42,184 nt of DNA, taken from assembly GCA_937922925.1 (NCBI GenBank), contig CALAKU010000012.1:1-42184 (forward strand), given 5' to 3'. Origin of the DNA: an uncultured Arenicella sp. Lineage in GTDB: Bacteria; Pseudomonadota; Gammaproteobacteria; Arenicellales; Arenicellaceae. Below are positions 8,146 to 16,360 of this stretch, piece after piece; position 1 is the stretch's first letter; each line of letters opens with the position of its first letter. The translations under genes were made by a program, and so were the position numbers. Below the pieces are notes generated by a model. The model did not search any database and had not been told where the DNA came from. It saw nothing but the letters and a program-made list of their open reading frames with translations.

Positions 8146-8718
8146 ATGAAACTAAGCACGAAAATTGAAGCCTTTGTCTCCCACTTCGGTGAAATGGGAA
8201 GCCGTTGGGGGTTTACACGAACGGTAGGGCAAATGTACGCCTTGTTAATGGTGTATAACAGGCCGCTCAATGCGGATGAGATGTGCGATATGTTAAGCAT
8301 CTCGCGCTCAAACGTGAGCATGGGATTAAAAGAGCTTCAGTCTTGGCGCTTGCTTAAAATTACTCACTACCCGGGCGATCGCAAAGAGTATTACCGCGCT
8401 CACGATGACATTATCGAGGTCGCTCGCACTGTCTTGCAAGAGCGGCACAAGCGCGAAGTTGAACCAACCTTGAGTATGCTGCGCGCTGAAATTATGCGAG
8501 AGCCAGTCTCGGACGAAGGCATTCACGCCCAAGAGCGCATGATCGAAATTTATGAATTGATCGACAGTGTCTCCAAAGTGGTCGATGAGCTTTCGGGCTT
8601 GAGTTCCAAGGATTTGGCGCGACTATTAAAGATGGGGTCGGGCGTGGCATCAGTGTTTAATTTCAAAGACAAAGTGCTTGGTCGTGAAGGTGATAAAAAA
8701 GAAGACGAGTTCGATTAG
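8146..8718 (+). CDS. GbsR/MarR-type winged-helix transcriptional regulator
   Basis: Seen: 190 residues. The N-terminal half carries the winged helix: a GFTRTVGQMYALL helix, PLNADEMCDML and the recognition-helix segment SISRSNVSMGLKELQ, then the wing HYPGDRKEYYRA. A long helical C-terminal part, probably for dimerisation, follows. This is the pattern of the GbsR-like branch of MarR proteins. Known: GbsR represses glycine-betaine synthesis genes in Bacillus, but proteobacterial members regulate other targets. It stands alone on the plus strand, with the binding-protein gene starting right at its stop codon. Inferred: the 18-bp palindrome in the cyoA promoter region, about 1 kb downstream, is a plausible target, but nothing in the sequence proves this. 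Confidence 0.82.
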   Translation: MKLSTKIEAFVSHFGEMGSRWGFTRTVGQMYALLMVYNRPLNADEMCDMLSISRSNVSMGLKELQSWRLLKITHYPGDRKEYYRAHDDIIEVARTVLQERHKREVEPTLSMLRAEIMREPVSDEGIHAQERMIEIYELIDSVSKVVDELSGLSSKDLARLLKMGSGVASVFNFKDKVLGREGDKKEDEFD

Positions 8719-8719
8719 C

Positions 8720-9622
8720 GTGCTCAAGCGTATTGCAGCGGTCGCGCTCTTCGTGCCGTTGATGGGTTTGAATTTATTTGCCCAAGCGCAAATTGAAATC
8801 ACCGACTCGCATGGCAAGTATCGTTTTGAAAAGCCGCCAGAGCGAGTAGTGAGTCTGAATTGGGCGCTCAGCGAAAATCTATTGGAGTTGGGTGTTGAGC
8901 CGCAAGGGATAGCTGATTTAGACGAGTTCAAAGTCTTGAGCTCGGTGTACGACATTCCCAACTCGGTGGTTGATGTTGGCCCTCGCCTTAGCCCTAGTTT
9001 GGAGAAAATCAAAGCGCTCAAGCCTGAAATAATTTTGATTGGGTATTCGCAGCGATCTTTGATTAGACCGCTTTCTAACATTGCCACCGTGATCTACTTT
9101 CGCAATTTTAGTCAACGCTATGACAACGCCAAAAAGGCCGACGAGCGTTTTGCTGAATTAGCTAAGTTGTTTCAAAAAGAGGAATTAGCCGCGCGCAAAC
9201 TGGTAGAGCGCGATCAAAAACTCGCGGCATTAAAATCCAACATAGCCAGCCAGAAACCGTGGCCAGTATTTTGGTTTTCAGCGCCAGCAGGCAAAGGAGA
9301 TCGACAGCTCTCAGTGTTTGGAGAGAATGCGCTAATTGTATCGGCGTCTCGTAAATCGGGTTTAAGCGTTATCGCGCCCGACGATACCGATGCTTTTGGT
9401 GTGCAAAAGCTGAGCCAAGCACAAATCAAAGAGTTACTGCCTCGGGATCAAGCGACTTGCCGTGCGGTGTTAGCGGCGCCCTCGATAGATGAGCTAGGTA
9501 TGGAGCCGGGTGAGTGTGTATTTCGCCTTGAATATCAGCAAGCGTTTGGAGGGGCTATGTCGCTTCTGCACCTCGCGCAAAGCCTGTATCAAGGCGCGTC
9601 GACTCGCCTAAACGCGCCCTAG
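8720..9622 (+). CDS. FecB/BtuF-like periplasmic ABC transporter substrate-binding protein
   Basis: Seen: about 300 residues with a signal peptide (VLKRIAAVALFVPLMG then LFAQAQ, cleavage near AQA) and the periplasmic binding protein type 2 pattern: RVVSLNWALSENLLELGVEP, then VDVGPRLSPSLEKIKALKPEIIL. I prefer GTG 8720, one base after the regulator stop, because the hydrophobic segment then sits correctly. A TTG at 8678, inside the regulator gene, would add 14 charged residues. Known: such proteins capture ferric siderophores or cobalamin for an importer. No permease or ATPase gene follows, so it must work with a transporter encoded elsewhere. Ligand unknown; an iron chelate is the best guess. 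Confidence 0.82.
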   Translation: MLKRIAAVALFVPLMGLNLFAQAQIEITDSHGKYRFEKPPERVVSLNWALSENLLELGVEPQGIADLDEFKVLSSVYDIPNSVVDVGPRLSPSLEKIKALKPEIILIGYSQRSLIRPLSNIATVIYFRNFSQRYDNAKKADERFAELAKLFQKEELAARKLVERDQKLAALKSNIASQKPWPVFWFSAPAGKGDRQLSVFGENALIVSASRKSGLSVIAPDDTDAFGVQKLSQAQIKELLPRDQATCRAVLAAPSIDELGMEPGECVFRLEYQQAFGGAMSLLHLAQSLYQGASTRLNAP

Positions 9623-9661
9623 ATTTTCGCTTCTATCGGCTTTTTTACGTTGCCGACCCAC

Positions 9662-9690
9662 CTAAAACAGTAGTTTTAGCTCCTTTTTTT
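9662..9690 (+). terminator. Rho-independent terminator after the binding-protein gene
   Basis: CTAAAAC (9662-9668), loop AGTA, GTTTTAG (9673-9679) form a perfect 7-bp stem. CTCC and seven T residues ending at 9690 follow. The stem is A/T-rich and therefore weak, but the position 40 bases after the gene and the T-run are right. It separates this gene from the cyo operon promoter. Confidence 0.55.
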
Positions 9691-9702
9691 CTCGTTTTAA
9701 GC

Positions 9703-9730
9703 TTGTCTTATATTCTTTAATACCTATAAT
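9703..9730 (+). promoter_or_regulatory. Likely sigma70-type promoter of the cyo operon
   Basis: TTGTCT (9703-9708), a 16-base spacer and a consensus TATAAT (9725-9730) lie upstream of cyoA, directly after the preceding terminator. Transcription would begin near 9737, inside the 18-bp palindrome, giving a leader of about 70 bases to the preferred cyoA start. Confidence 0.6.
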
Positions 9731-9747
9731 TTCAGTAATTACTGAAA
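9730..9747. promoter_or_regulatory. 18-bp perfect palindrome, likely operator of the cyo operon
   Basis: TTTCAGTAATTACTGAAA is a perfect inverted repeat with no spacer. It begins at the last base of the -10 hexamer and covers the expected transcription start, the classic position for a repressor that blocks polymerase. The two-fold symmetry suits a dimeric winged-helix protein such as the GbsR/MarR-type regulator encoded about 1 kb upstream. The pairing of site and regulator is inference. Confidence 0.6.
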
Positions 9748-9809
9748 ATACAAACATCTCATTGATGCTCGTATTCCGGTTAGGTCGATCACTTAGTTTG
9801 AGTAAAACC

Positions 9810-10655
9810 ATGATCAAAGCTTGCTCTCGAATTGCTCTATTGCTGTCATTGCTGCTTCTAGGCGGCTGTGACTATCTATTGTTTGATCCAAAAGGCCCTA
9901 TCGCGCAAGAGCAAATGTGGCTGATCATTGTGTCGTTTGCGGTGATGTTGATCGTGGTGATACCCGTTTTTTTCATGACCTTTTTGTTTTCTATCAAATA
10001 TCGCGACAAAGAGTCAACGGCCGAATACCTTCCTGACTGGGAACACTCTAACAAAATAGAAGCAGTGGTTTGGACAGTACCCTTGCTGATTATTTTGGTA
10101 CTTGGCGTGATTACCTATAAAACGTCGTTTTCTTTAGATCCGCGCCAAGCACTAAACTCAGATCAGCCCACCATGCGCATTCAAGTCGTGGCAATGGATT
10201 GGAAGTGGCTGTTCATTTATCCCGAGCAAGAGATCGCGACCGTCAATGAATTTGCGATGCCGATTAATCAACCCGTTGAATTTTTGGTGACCTCTGACAC
10301 CGTCATGAATTCCTTTTTTGTGCCGCAATTGGGCAGCATGATCTACGCCATGGCGGGGATGGAAAACCAACTAAATTTATTGGCTGATCAGCCCGGTGAA
10401 TTTCGCGGCTTGTCAGCCAATTACAGTGGCTTTGGTTTTTCTGGTATGAAATTCAAAGCGTTGGCAAAAACCAACAGTGAGTTTACTGATTGGGTAGATC
10501 AGGTAAAAGCCAGGCCGCGAGTGCTGGATGCAGATGCTTTCGAGCAACTCAGTATCAAGACCAAAGATCATCCAGTGGAATATTTTTCCAGCGTTCATCC
10601 TTTGCTGTTTAACCGTATTATTGAGAAGTACACGGGAGTTCAAAATGGCCAATAA
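9810..10655 (+). CDS. cyoA: Cytochrome bo-type ubiquinol oxidase subunit II
   Basis: Seen: a lipoprotein signal [20 protein letters not shown] with lipobox cysteine Cys20, two membrane segments ([19 protein letters not shown] and [18 protein letters not shown]) and a periplasmic cupredoxin domain ([20 protein letters not shown], then [18 protein letters not shown]). Where cytochrome c oxidases have the CuA ligands, this protein reads [14 protein letters not shown], with no cysteines. It is therefore a quinol oxidase subunit. I chose ATG 9810 because it gives a textbook lipoprotein signal; an ATG at 9765 would add 15 residues. Known: CyoA supports quinol oxidation and oxygen reduction by the CyoABCD complex in the inner membrane. 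Its last codons overlap the cyoB start. Confidence 0.92.
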   Translation: MIKACSRIALLLSLLLLGGCDYLLFDPKGPIAQEQMWLIIVSFAVMLIVVIPVFFMTFLFSIKYRDKESTAEYLPDWEHSNKIEAVVWTVPLLIILVLGVITYKTSFSLDPRQALNSDQPTMRIQVVAMDWKWLFIYPEQEIATVNEFAMPINQPVEFLVTSDTVMNSFFVPQLGSMIYAMAGMENQLNLLADQPGEFRGLSANYSGFGFSGMKFKALAKTNSEFTDWVDQVKARPRVLDADAFEQLSIKTKDHPVEYFSSVHPLLFNRIIEKYTGVQNGQ

Positions 10656-11043
10656 GGCGACGATTGTGACCGACCCGCATCCTATTTTTGGTAAGTTAAC
10701 TTGGGATTCGATTCCCTATCACGACCCAATCATTCTCACCACGTTTTTAGTGGCCGTGATGGTCGGCGTCGGCGTGTTGGGCGCCATTATCTACTACGGC
10801 AAGCTGCGTTATCTCTGGGACGAATGGCTCACCTCAGTCGATCATAAAAAGATCGGCATCATGTACATTATTGCGGCGTTCATTATGTTGATTCGCGGCT
10901 TTTCCGATGCGCTATTGATGCGCTCCCAGCAAGCCTTGGCCGTATCCGAAAGTTCGGGCGTAGGTTACTTGCCGCCAGAGCACTACGACCAAATTTTCAC
11001 CGCGCACGGCGTGATCATGATTTTCTTTTGGCCATGCCATTAA
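10645..11043 (+). CDS. cyoB: Ubiquinol oxidase subunit I, N-terminal part (frameshifted cyoB)
   Basis: Seen: begins [20 protein letters not shown] at ATG 10645 with GGGAG at 10634-10638, overlapping the end of cyoA. It carries the first two membrane segments, [18 protein letters not shown] and [11 protein letters not shown], the latter with the low-spin haem histidine. After IFF the frame reads WPCH and stops at 11043. The family continues with VAMP, and exactly that continuation ([20 protein letters not shown]) is in the frame starting at 11028. The loss of one base between 11028 and 11029 explains the break: TTCTTTTGGCC here against an expected TTCTTTGTGGCC. This is either a real mutation or a sequencing error. 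As written, no intact subunit I would be made from this gene. Confidence 0.9.
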   Translation: MANKATIVTDPHPIFGKLTWDSIPYHDPIILTTFLVAVMVGVGVLGAIIYYGKLRYLWDEWLTSVDHKKIGIMYIIAAFIMLIRGFSDALLMRSQQALAVSESSGVGYLPPEHYDQIFTAHGVIMIFFWPCH

Positions 11044-12734
11044 TTGTGGGCTTAATGAATTTGGTCGTGCCATTACAAATCGGCGCGCGCGATGTGGCTT
11101 TTCCGTTTTTAAACTCATTGAGCTTTTGGCTGTTTGTCGTTGGCGCTATGTTAGTGAATGCCTCGCTGTTCGTTGGTGAGTTCGCGGCGACCGGCTGGCT
11201 GGCGTATCCGCCACTCTCGGGCCTTGAATACAGCCCATGGGTGGGAGTCGATTACTGGTTGTGGGCTTTGCAAATTTCAGGGATTGGTACGCTTCTCAGC
11301 GGGGTGAATTTCTTTGTCACTATTATCCGTATGCGCGCGCCCGGCATGACCCTAATGAAAATGCCAGTGTTCACCTGGACCTCTTTGTGCGCCAATGTGT
11401 TGATCATTTTGGCTTTCCCAATCTTAACCGTCACCATTACGTTATTGACGCTAGATCGGTATTTAGGCACCGCCTTTTTCACCAATGACTTAGGCGGCAA
11501 TCAAATGATGTACGTGAATTTGATTTGGGCTTGGGGGCATCCGGAAGTGTATATTTTGATCTTGCCGGCCTTTGGCATTTTCTCGGAAGTCACCGCTACC
11601 TTTTCTCGCAAGCGTTTGTTTGGCTATACCTCATTGGTCTACGCCACCGCCTGCATTATGTTTTTGTCGTTCATCGTTTGGTTGCATCACTTTTTTACCA
11701 TGGGTGCAGGGGCTAGCGTGAATGCTTTCTTTGGCATAGCGACGATGATTATTTCGATCCCGACGGGTGTGAAAATATTTAATTGGTTGTTCACTATGTA
11801 CAAAGGTCGCGTTCGTTTTGACTCGCCAATGTGGTGGACGGCGGCTTTTTTGATCACGTTCACAATCGGCGGTATGACCGGTGTCATGTTGGCGATTCCT
11901 GCCGCAAATTTCGTGTTACACAACAGCTTGTTTTTGGTCGCGCACTTTCACAATGTCATTATTGGCGGTGCTCTATTTGGTTATTTTGCCGGGTTGACCT
12001 ATTGGTTCCCCAAAGCCACCGGTTTCAAGCTTGATGAAACATTGGGTAAATGGGCATGTGCTCTGTGGACCGTTGGTTTCTTTCTGGCATTTATGCCGCT
12101 TTACGTGCTGGGTTTTATGGGCATGACCCGACGACTTAACTACTACGATAACCCTGTCTGGAACGACTGGTTGCTGGTGTCTGGTTTTGGCGCCTTGGTC
12201 GTGTTGCTTGCTATCTGTGTTCAGTTTTATCAAATTTTTGCCAGTATTCGAGACCGCAATAAGAATTTGGATCTGACTGGTGACCCTTGGGACGCACGAA
12301 CGCTGGAATGGTCGACCTCATCACCACCCCCGTTTTATAACTTTGCGCGTACCCCAGACGTGCGTGATCGAGACCAATTTGATTATCTAAAACGCCATGG
12401 TTTGGCCTTCAAGCAGCCAGAACAGTATTCACGTATTCATATGCCCAAGAACACCTGGGCCGGTATCGTGATTGCGGTTTTCTCAGGCGTGATGGGTTTT
12501 GGATTTGTTTGGCATATTTGGTGGATGGTTATTGCAAGTACACTCGCTATGCTGGTCGCGTTGTTAGTTTATAACTTTCAGAAAAGTAAAGACTACTACG
12601 TAGAAGTCGAAGAGATCGAAGCCATCGAAGACGCCCATTTCGCGCGAGTTGAAGCCGCCATGACAAGCAGCAAAAACGAGCGCAGTGAATACAGTGTGCG
12701 CCGACGTGGCACGCCCTTGTCCATGCCAGCTTAG
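11028..12734 (+). CDS. cyoB: Ubiquinol oxidase subunit I, main C-terminal part (frameshifted cyoB)
   Basis: Seen: 568 codons holding the rest of the haem-copper oxidase core. [17 protein letters not shown] has the CuB histidine and its cross-linked tyrosine, [10 protein letters not shown] has the two further CuB histidines, and HFHNVIIGG has the haem histidines. Many membrane segments follow, then a charged cytoplasmic tail. TTG 11028 is only the first possible codon of the frame, not a likely start, because the part encoded at 10645-11043 is missing. Joined, the two parts give about 695 residues, close to normal CyoB length. Every other conserved site is intact, so the break is recent or technical. 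cyoC follows after 10 bases. Confidence 0.92.
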   Translation: MAMPLIVGLMNLVVPLQIGARDVAFPFLNSLSFWLFVVGAMLVNASLFVGEFAATGWLAYPPLSGLEYSPWVGVDYWLWALQISGIGTLLSGVNFFVTIIRMRAPGMTLMKMPVFTWTSLCANVLIILAFPILTVTITLLTLDRYLGTAFFTNDLGGNQMMYVNLIWAWGHPEVYILILPAFGIFSEVTATFSRKRLFGYTSLVYATACIMFLSFIVWLHHFFTMGAGASVNAFFGIATMIISIPTGVKIFNWLFTMYKGRVRFDSPMWWTAAFLITFTIGGMTGVMLAIPAANFVLHNSLFLVAHFHNVIIGGALFGYFAGLTYWFPKATGFKLDETLGKWACALWTVGFFLAFMPLYVLGFMGMTRRLNYYDNPVWNDWLLVSGFGALVVLLAICVQFYQIFASIRDRNKNLDLTGDPWDARTLEWSTSSPPPFYNFARTPDVRDRDQFDYLKRHGLAFKQPEQYSRIHMPKNTWAGIVIAVFSGVMGFGFVWHIWWMVIASTLAMLVALLVYNFQKSKDYYVEVEEIEAIEDAHFARVEAAMTSSKNERSEYSVRRRGTPLSMPA

Positions 12735-12744
12735 GAGATAGGTC

Positions 12745-13371
12745 ATGAATCAAATGAGCATTCCCTCACCAGAACCCGGTTACACAGGCTACGTCGATAA
12801 AGAGCATCATCACGATATGGCGGGCGACACTCTGTTGGGCTTTTGGATTTACATCATGAGCGACTGCATTTTGTTTGCCACGCTGTTCGCCACTTACGCC
12901 GTACTCAGCACCAGCTTTGCGGGCGGCCTAACGCCGACCGACTTGTTTGACTTAGAGTTTGTGGCGGTAGAAACCGCGCTGCTTTTGTTCTCGAGTTTCA
13001 CCTTTGGCATGGCCATGTTAGGTGCACAACAACAACGAATGGCACAGCTGCTTTTGTGGCTTGGCATCACCTTTGCCTTGGGCGGCGGCTTTTTAGCCAT
13101 GGAATTGTATGAGTTCTATCACTTTAGCCACGAAGGTGCGGGGCCAACTACAAGCGCGTATTGGTCGGCCTTCTACGCGTTGGTCGGTACGCATGGCTTG
13201 CATGTATTTGCCGGTATGTGTTGGATGATTGTATTGGTCGTTCATATGCTCAAAGACGGTATCAGTAGCACAAATTTTACTCGGCTTTCTTGCCTGAGTT
13301 TGTTTTGGCACTTTCTCGACATTATCTGGATTTGTGTTTTCAGCATGGTCTATCTCATGGGGGTAATGTAA
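12745..13371 (+). CDS. cyoC: Cytochrome bo ubiquinol oxidase subunit III
   Basis: Seen: 208 residues with five membrane segments, among them LLGFWIYIMSDCILFATLFATY and, near the end, YALVGTHGLHVFAGMCWMIV, the signature of subunit III of haem-copper oxidases. Length equals that of enterobacterial CyoC. ATG 12745 has AGGAG at 12733-12737, seven bases upstream. Known: CyoC lacks metal centres and stabilises subunit I in the inner membrane. The stop codon overlaps the cyoD start (TAATG), so the two are co-translated. Confidence 0.94.
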   Translation: MNQMSIPSPEPGYTGYVDKEHHHDMAGDTLLGFWIYIMSDCILFATLFATYAVLSTSFAGGLTPTDLFDLEFVAVETALLLFSSFTFGMAMLGAQQQRMAQLLLWLGITFALGGGFLAMELYEFYHFSHEGAGPTTSAYWSAFYALVGTHGLHVFAGMCWMIVLVVHMLKDGISSTNFTRLSCLSLFWHFLDIIWICVFSMVYLMGVM

Positions 13372-13715
13372 TGGCGACGCAGAATCAAACGGTAACAACC
13401 CACGGCGGTGCTGCGCATGGCAGTGCGCGCGAGTACCTATGGGGTTTGTTTTGGTCAGTTTTGCTGACCGTGGTGCCGTTTGCGATGGTGATGGTCGGCG
13501 GTTTTGATACTGGGCTTACACTCGCGGTAATTTTGTTGTGCGCTGTAGCGCAAGTCTTTGTGCAATTAGTGTTCTTTTTGCATATGAATAATTCAAGCGA
13601 ACAAACTTGGAACACAGTCTCAGCCGTGTTTATCGTTTTGATTGTGGCCATCGTGGTCTTGGGATCGATTTGGATTATGAATCACCTAAACCACAATATG
13701 TTGATGGGGCACTAA
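13371..13715 (+). CDS. cyoD: Cytochrome bo ubiquinol oxidase subunit IV
   Basis: Seen: 114 residues with three membrane segments: YLWGLFWSVLLTVVPFAMVM, then LAVILLCAVAQVFVQLVFFLHM and AVFIVLIVAIVVLGSIWIM. The LVFFLHM segment is typical of CyoD. I start it at ATG 13371, sharing an A with the cyoC stop; the open frame runs further upstream inside cyoC, where it would be spurious. Known: the small subunit assists CuB binding to subunit I during assembly. The usual next gene, cyoE for haem O synthase, is not here. A SCO gene starts directly after the stop. Confidence 0.92.
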   Translation: MATQNQTVTTHGGAAHGSAREYLWGLFWSVLLTVVPFAMVMVGGFDTGLTLAVILLCAVAQVFVQLVFFLHMNNSSEQTWNTVSAVFIVLIVAIVVLGSIWIMNHLNHNMLMGH

Positions 13716-14348
13716 GTGAAAACGCCGGTTATGACAAATAAGAGCAGATCAACCGCTATTTTTGTCGTAGTTTTATTTGCTGCACTTTTGATTGTCGTAA
13801 TGTTATTTATTAATACCTCTGAGGATGATTTTTCTACCCGGCCAACACCATTCGCACAATTAGGAGGTAACTTTACGTTAACCGCCGCCAACGGCGATGT
13901 GGCTTTGTCCGACTTTCGAGGCAAAGCGGTGGTGATGTACTTTGGTTTTTTAAGCTGCCCTGAGGTTTGCCCGAATTCAATGAGTGTGATTCAGTCGGCG
14001 TTTAATCGCTTGAGTGATACTGAGCGAGCATCGACTCAAGCCATACTAGTGAGCGTTGATCCAAATCGAGACACACCAGGAAAATTGGCCGACTACGCGG
14101 AGTTTTTCCATCCCAACTTAGTTGGTGTTACCGGCACGCGCTCGCAACTCGATCAAGTGACTCGCCAATACGGGGCTTACTATGATTTCGCCGATATCGA
14201 GCGAGCTGGCGATGACTATGCAGTTGAGCATTCTTCACGTTATTACGTAATGAATCCGCAAGGCAAGTTGGTGGCCGCCATGCGGCACAGCACCACACCG
14301 AATGAATTGACAGCGCAATTGCGCGAAGTCTTAAGCCCGGCTTTATAA
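13716..14348 (+). CDS. SCO1/SenC family copper chaperone protein
   Basis: Seen: 210 residues with an N-terminal membrane anchor (AIFVVVLFAALLIVVMLFI) and a thioredoxin-like domain. The copper ligands are Cys81 and Cys85 in FLSCPEVCP and His172 in AVEHSSRYYV. Known: SCO proteins deliver copper to, or keep reduced, the CuA site of cytochrome c oxidases; some act on CuB oxidases or as redox regulators. The GTG start at 13716 follows the cyoD stop with no gap; an ATG five codons on is the alternative. Inferred: since CyoA here has no CuA site, the protein may help load CuB or serve another oxidase. Its operon position makes a role in cytochrome bo assembly likely. Confidence 0.9.
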   Translation: MKTPVMTNKSRSTAIFVVVLFAALLIVVMLFINTSEDDFSTRPTPFAQLGGNFTLTAANGDVALSDFRGKAVVMYFGFLSCPEVCPNSMSVIQSAFNRLSDTERASTQAILVSVDPNRDTPGKLADYAEFFHPNLVGVTGTRSQLDQVTRQYGAYYDFADIERAGDDYAVEHSSRYYVMNPQGKLVAAMRHSTTPNELTAQLREVLSPAL

Positions 14349-14394
14349 AGCGTGTTTTTGGTCAAGCGTTCTCTAATAAAGAGTGGAGCGAACT

Positions 14395-15576
14395 ATGTTT
14401 TTACTAGATAGATATTTTACTGCCAATCGCTATACCGTGATGTTTGCTGGCGTTTGCGCACTCGTTTTAACCATGGGCATCGCGCGATATTCGTTTACGC
14501 CGATGATCCCCTATATGCAAACGCAAACTGGCATGAGCGAAAGCCTAGCCGGTTGGTTGGCCGGTTGGAGCTATATGGGTTATCTAGCCGGTTTATTCAT
14601 GGTGTGGTTGATGCGTGATCTGCGATTGAAAGATTACTTTTATCGCTATGGATTGTTTATTGCGGTCTTCACCACTCTAATCATGGCTTTGCACGATCAT
14701 CGACTAGTCTGGTACTTGAGCCGATTTTTTGCGGGCATTTCGACGGCCTTGGGCTTTATGCTCGGCACCGGCTTGGTATTAAAGTGGTTAATCCACAACC
14801 AGCATAAACAAGAAATGGGTTTGCACTTTGCGGGCGCGGGCATTGGCATTGTGGTCGGCGCACTGGTGGTGGAGTACGCCGCCGAGAGCTTGCTCGGTGG
14901 TTTAAGCTGGCGAGGGCAATGGTTTGCTTTAGCGGGTTTTGGCGCGCTGTTATTGGTGCCCGCATTTTTGCTGATGCCATTCCCACAAGAAGAGCAAGTA
15001 GAAGAAGCTGTGAATATTGATCGCAGCCAAGAACCATCGGCAAAATGGTTGCTATTACTGACCATCGCTTATGTTTGCGCGGGTTTTAGTAACACCGTCA
15101 ACATTACATTTACCAGTTTAATCACCGAGTACATTCCATTAGAAAAACACGGTACAACCATGTGGATGTATGTCGGCTTGGCCGCCGCGCCAGCCCCGTT
15201 TATTTGGGATAGAGTAGCGCGCAAGGTCGGTTATCTGAACGCAATTCGTGCGGCCTTTGCGATTAATATTGCCAGTAATTTTCTCATGACTGGCGGCATT
15301 TCTTACGCCGTAATTGCCTTGAGTTCTATTTTGTTTGGCTTTGCCTTTATGGGCATCGTGTCTCTTACGCTCACCATTATTGGTAACAAATATCGTTATC
15401 GAGCAACTCAGGTCATGGCGCAGTTAACCTTGGGTTACTGTGTTGCCCAAATCCTCTCACCGATTATCGCTGGTATTATCGCCGAGCAGAGTGGTAGCTT
15501 TAATCTCGCTCTTTTTGCGGTGAGCGGGATTATGGTTATCGGCATGTTGTGCTTGTCAATGATGAAACGCGAATAG
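14395..15576 (+). CDS. YbfB/YjiJ family MFS transporter
   Basis: Seen: 393 residues with about twelve membrane segments and the family's opening pattern GIARYSFTPMIPYMQ, then SLAGWLAGWSYMGYLAG. The cytoplasmic loop between the two halves is short (EEQVEEAVNIDRSQEPSAKW). I chose ATG 14395 because GGAG lies six bases upstream; a GTG twelve bases earlier has no such site. Known: this branch of the major facilitator superfamily is of unknown substrate. It follows the SCO gene by 46 bases on the same strand and may be read through from the cyo operon. No functional link is visible beyond position. Confidence 0.87.
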   Translation: MFLLDRYFTANRYTVMFAGVCALVLTMGIARYSFTPMIPYMQTQTGMSESLAGWLAGWSYMGYLAGLFMVWLMRDLRLKDYFYRYGLFIAVFTTLIMALHDHRLVWYLSRFFAGISTALGFMLGTGLVLKWLIHNQHKQEMGLHFAGAGIGIVVGALVVEYAAESLLGGLSWRGQWFALAGFGALLLVPAFLLMPFPQEEQVEEAVNIDRSQEPSAKWLLLLTIAYVCAGFSNTVNITFTSLITEYIPLEKHGTTMWMYVGLAAAPAPFIWDRVARKVGYLNAIRAAFAINIASNFLMTGGISYAVIALSSILFGFAFMGIVSLTLTIIGNKYRYRATQVMAQLTLGYCVAQILSPIIAGIIAEQSGSFNLALFAVSGIMVIGMLCLSMMKRE

Positions 15577-15661
15577 CGCGCCCTAACCAAAAATACACAT
15601 GATTCAATAGGGCTTCACAGCTAGCGCGTAGAGTGTAGGTGGTCTGCTGCTGAGGTATGTA

Positions 15662-16354
15662 ATGTCGCGTTTGATTTATCTGTTAAGTTCTACGATGTGT
15701 TTGGCCATGTTGGTGTTTGCGGTTCCTATCAATTGCGCTTACGCCATTGAAGAGCCAAGCTATAAAGTGGTACTTAAAGAAGGCGATTTTGAGCTGCGCG
15801 AATACGAGCCAATGATCGTCGCTGAAACCGTGGTGACCGGAAGTCTAAAACAAGCCTCTAACCGCGGCTTTCGTCAAATAGCGGATTACATCTTTGGCAA
15901 TAATCAAGCGCGCGATGGCAATGCCGAAAAAGTCGCAATGACGGCACCGGTCACGATTCAAGCCACAAGCGAAAAAATTGCGATGACCGCTCCAGTAACA
16001 ATCCAAAGTGATGAGGGTGACCAAAGTGCGAATGGTGAGCCTAGATGGCGCGTTCATTTTGTGATGCCTTCGAGTTATTCGATCGACAGCCTGCCAAGCC
16101 CAAGTAATGAGCTAGTGAGCTTACGCGAAGTGCCTTCCAAACGCGTCGCGGTGTTACGGTTTTCTGGGCTTGCTGGTAAGTCTAAAGTGTCGACTAAAAC
16201 CGACGCTCTTAAAAACTGGGTAGCGAGTAAAGGCTGGAAAACAATGGAGGCGTCGTCTCTGGCCCGCTATGACCCACCATGGACCTTGCCTTTTATGCGG
16301 CGCAACGAAGTTCATTTTAGAGTGGAACCAGCGTCGCCTGCCGCCAGCAAGTAG
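15662..16354 (+). CDS. SOUL family haem-binding protein, exported
   Basis: Seen: 230 residues with a signal peptide (LIYLLSSTMCLAMLVFAVP, cleavage near CAYA) and the SOUL/HBP fold: YKVVLKEGDFELREYEP, FRQIADYIFGNNQ, the paired EKVAMTAPVTIQ and EKIAMTAPVTIQ strands, VHFVMPSSYSIDSLP and the RRNEVHFRV end. The doubled AMTAPV motif is normal for the family. Known: these proteins bind haem or tetrapyrroles in eukaryotes; bacterial roles are unproven. The signal peptide places this one in the periplasm. It converges with the purine nucleoside phosphorylase gene only six bases downstream. Confidence 0.88.
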   Translation: MSRLIYLLSSTMCLAMLVFAVPINCAYAIEEPSYKVVLKEGDFELREYEPMIVAETVVTGSLKQASNRGFRQIADYIFGNNQARDGNAEKVAMTAPVTIQATSEKIAMTAPVTIQSDEGDQSANGEPRWRVHFVMPSSYSIDSLPSPSNELVSLREVPSKRVAVLRFSGLAGKSKVSTKTDALKNWVASKGWKTMEASSLARYDPPWTLPFMRRNEVHFRVEPASPAASK

Positions 16355-16360
16355 TAGCCT

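Noticed and set aside
11015..11045. Programmed -1 ribosomal frameshift in cyoB
   Set aside because: The site TTTTCTTTTGG is not a canonical slippery heptamer, and no stable downstream structure was seen. CyoB is not known to use frameshifting, so mutation or sequencing error is simpler.
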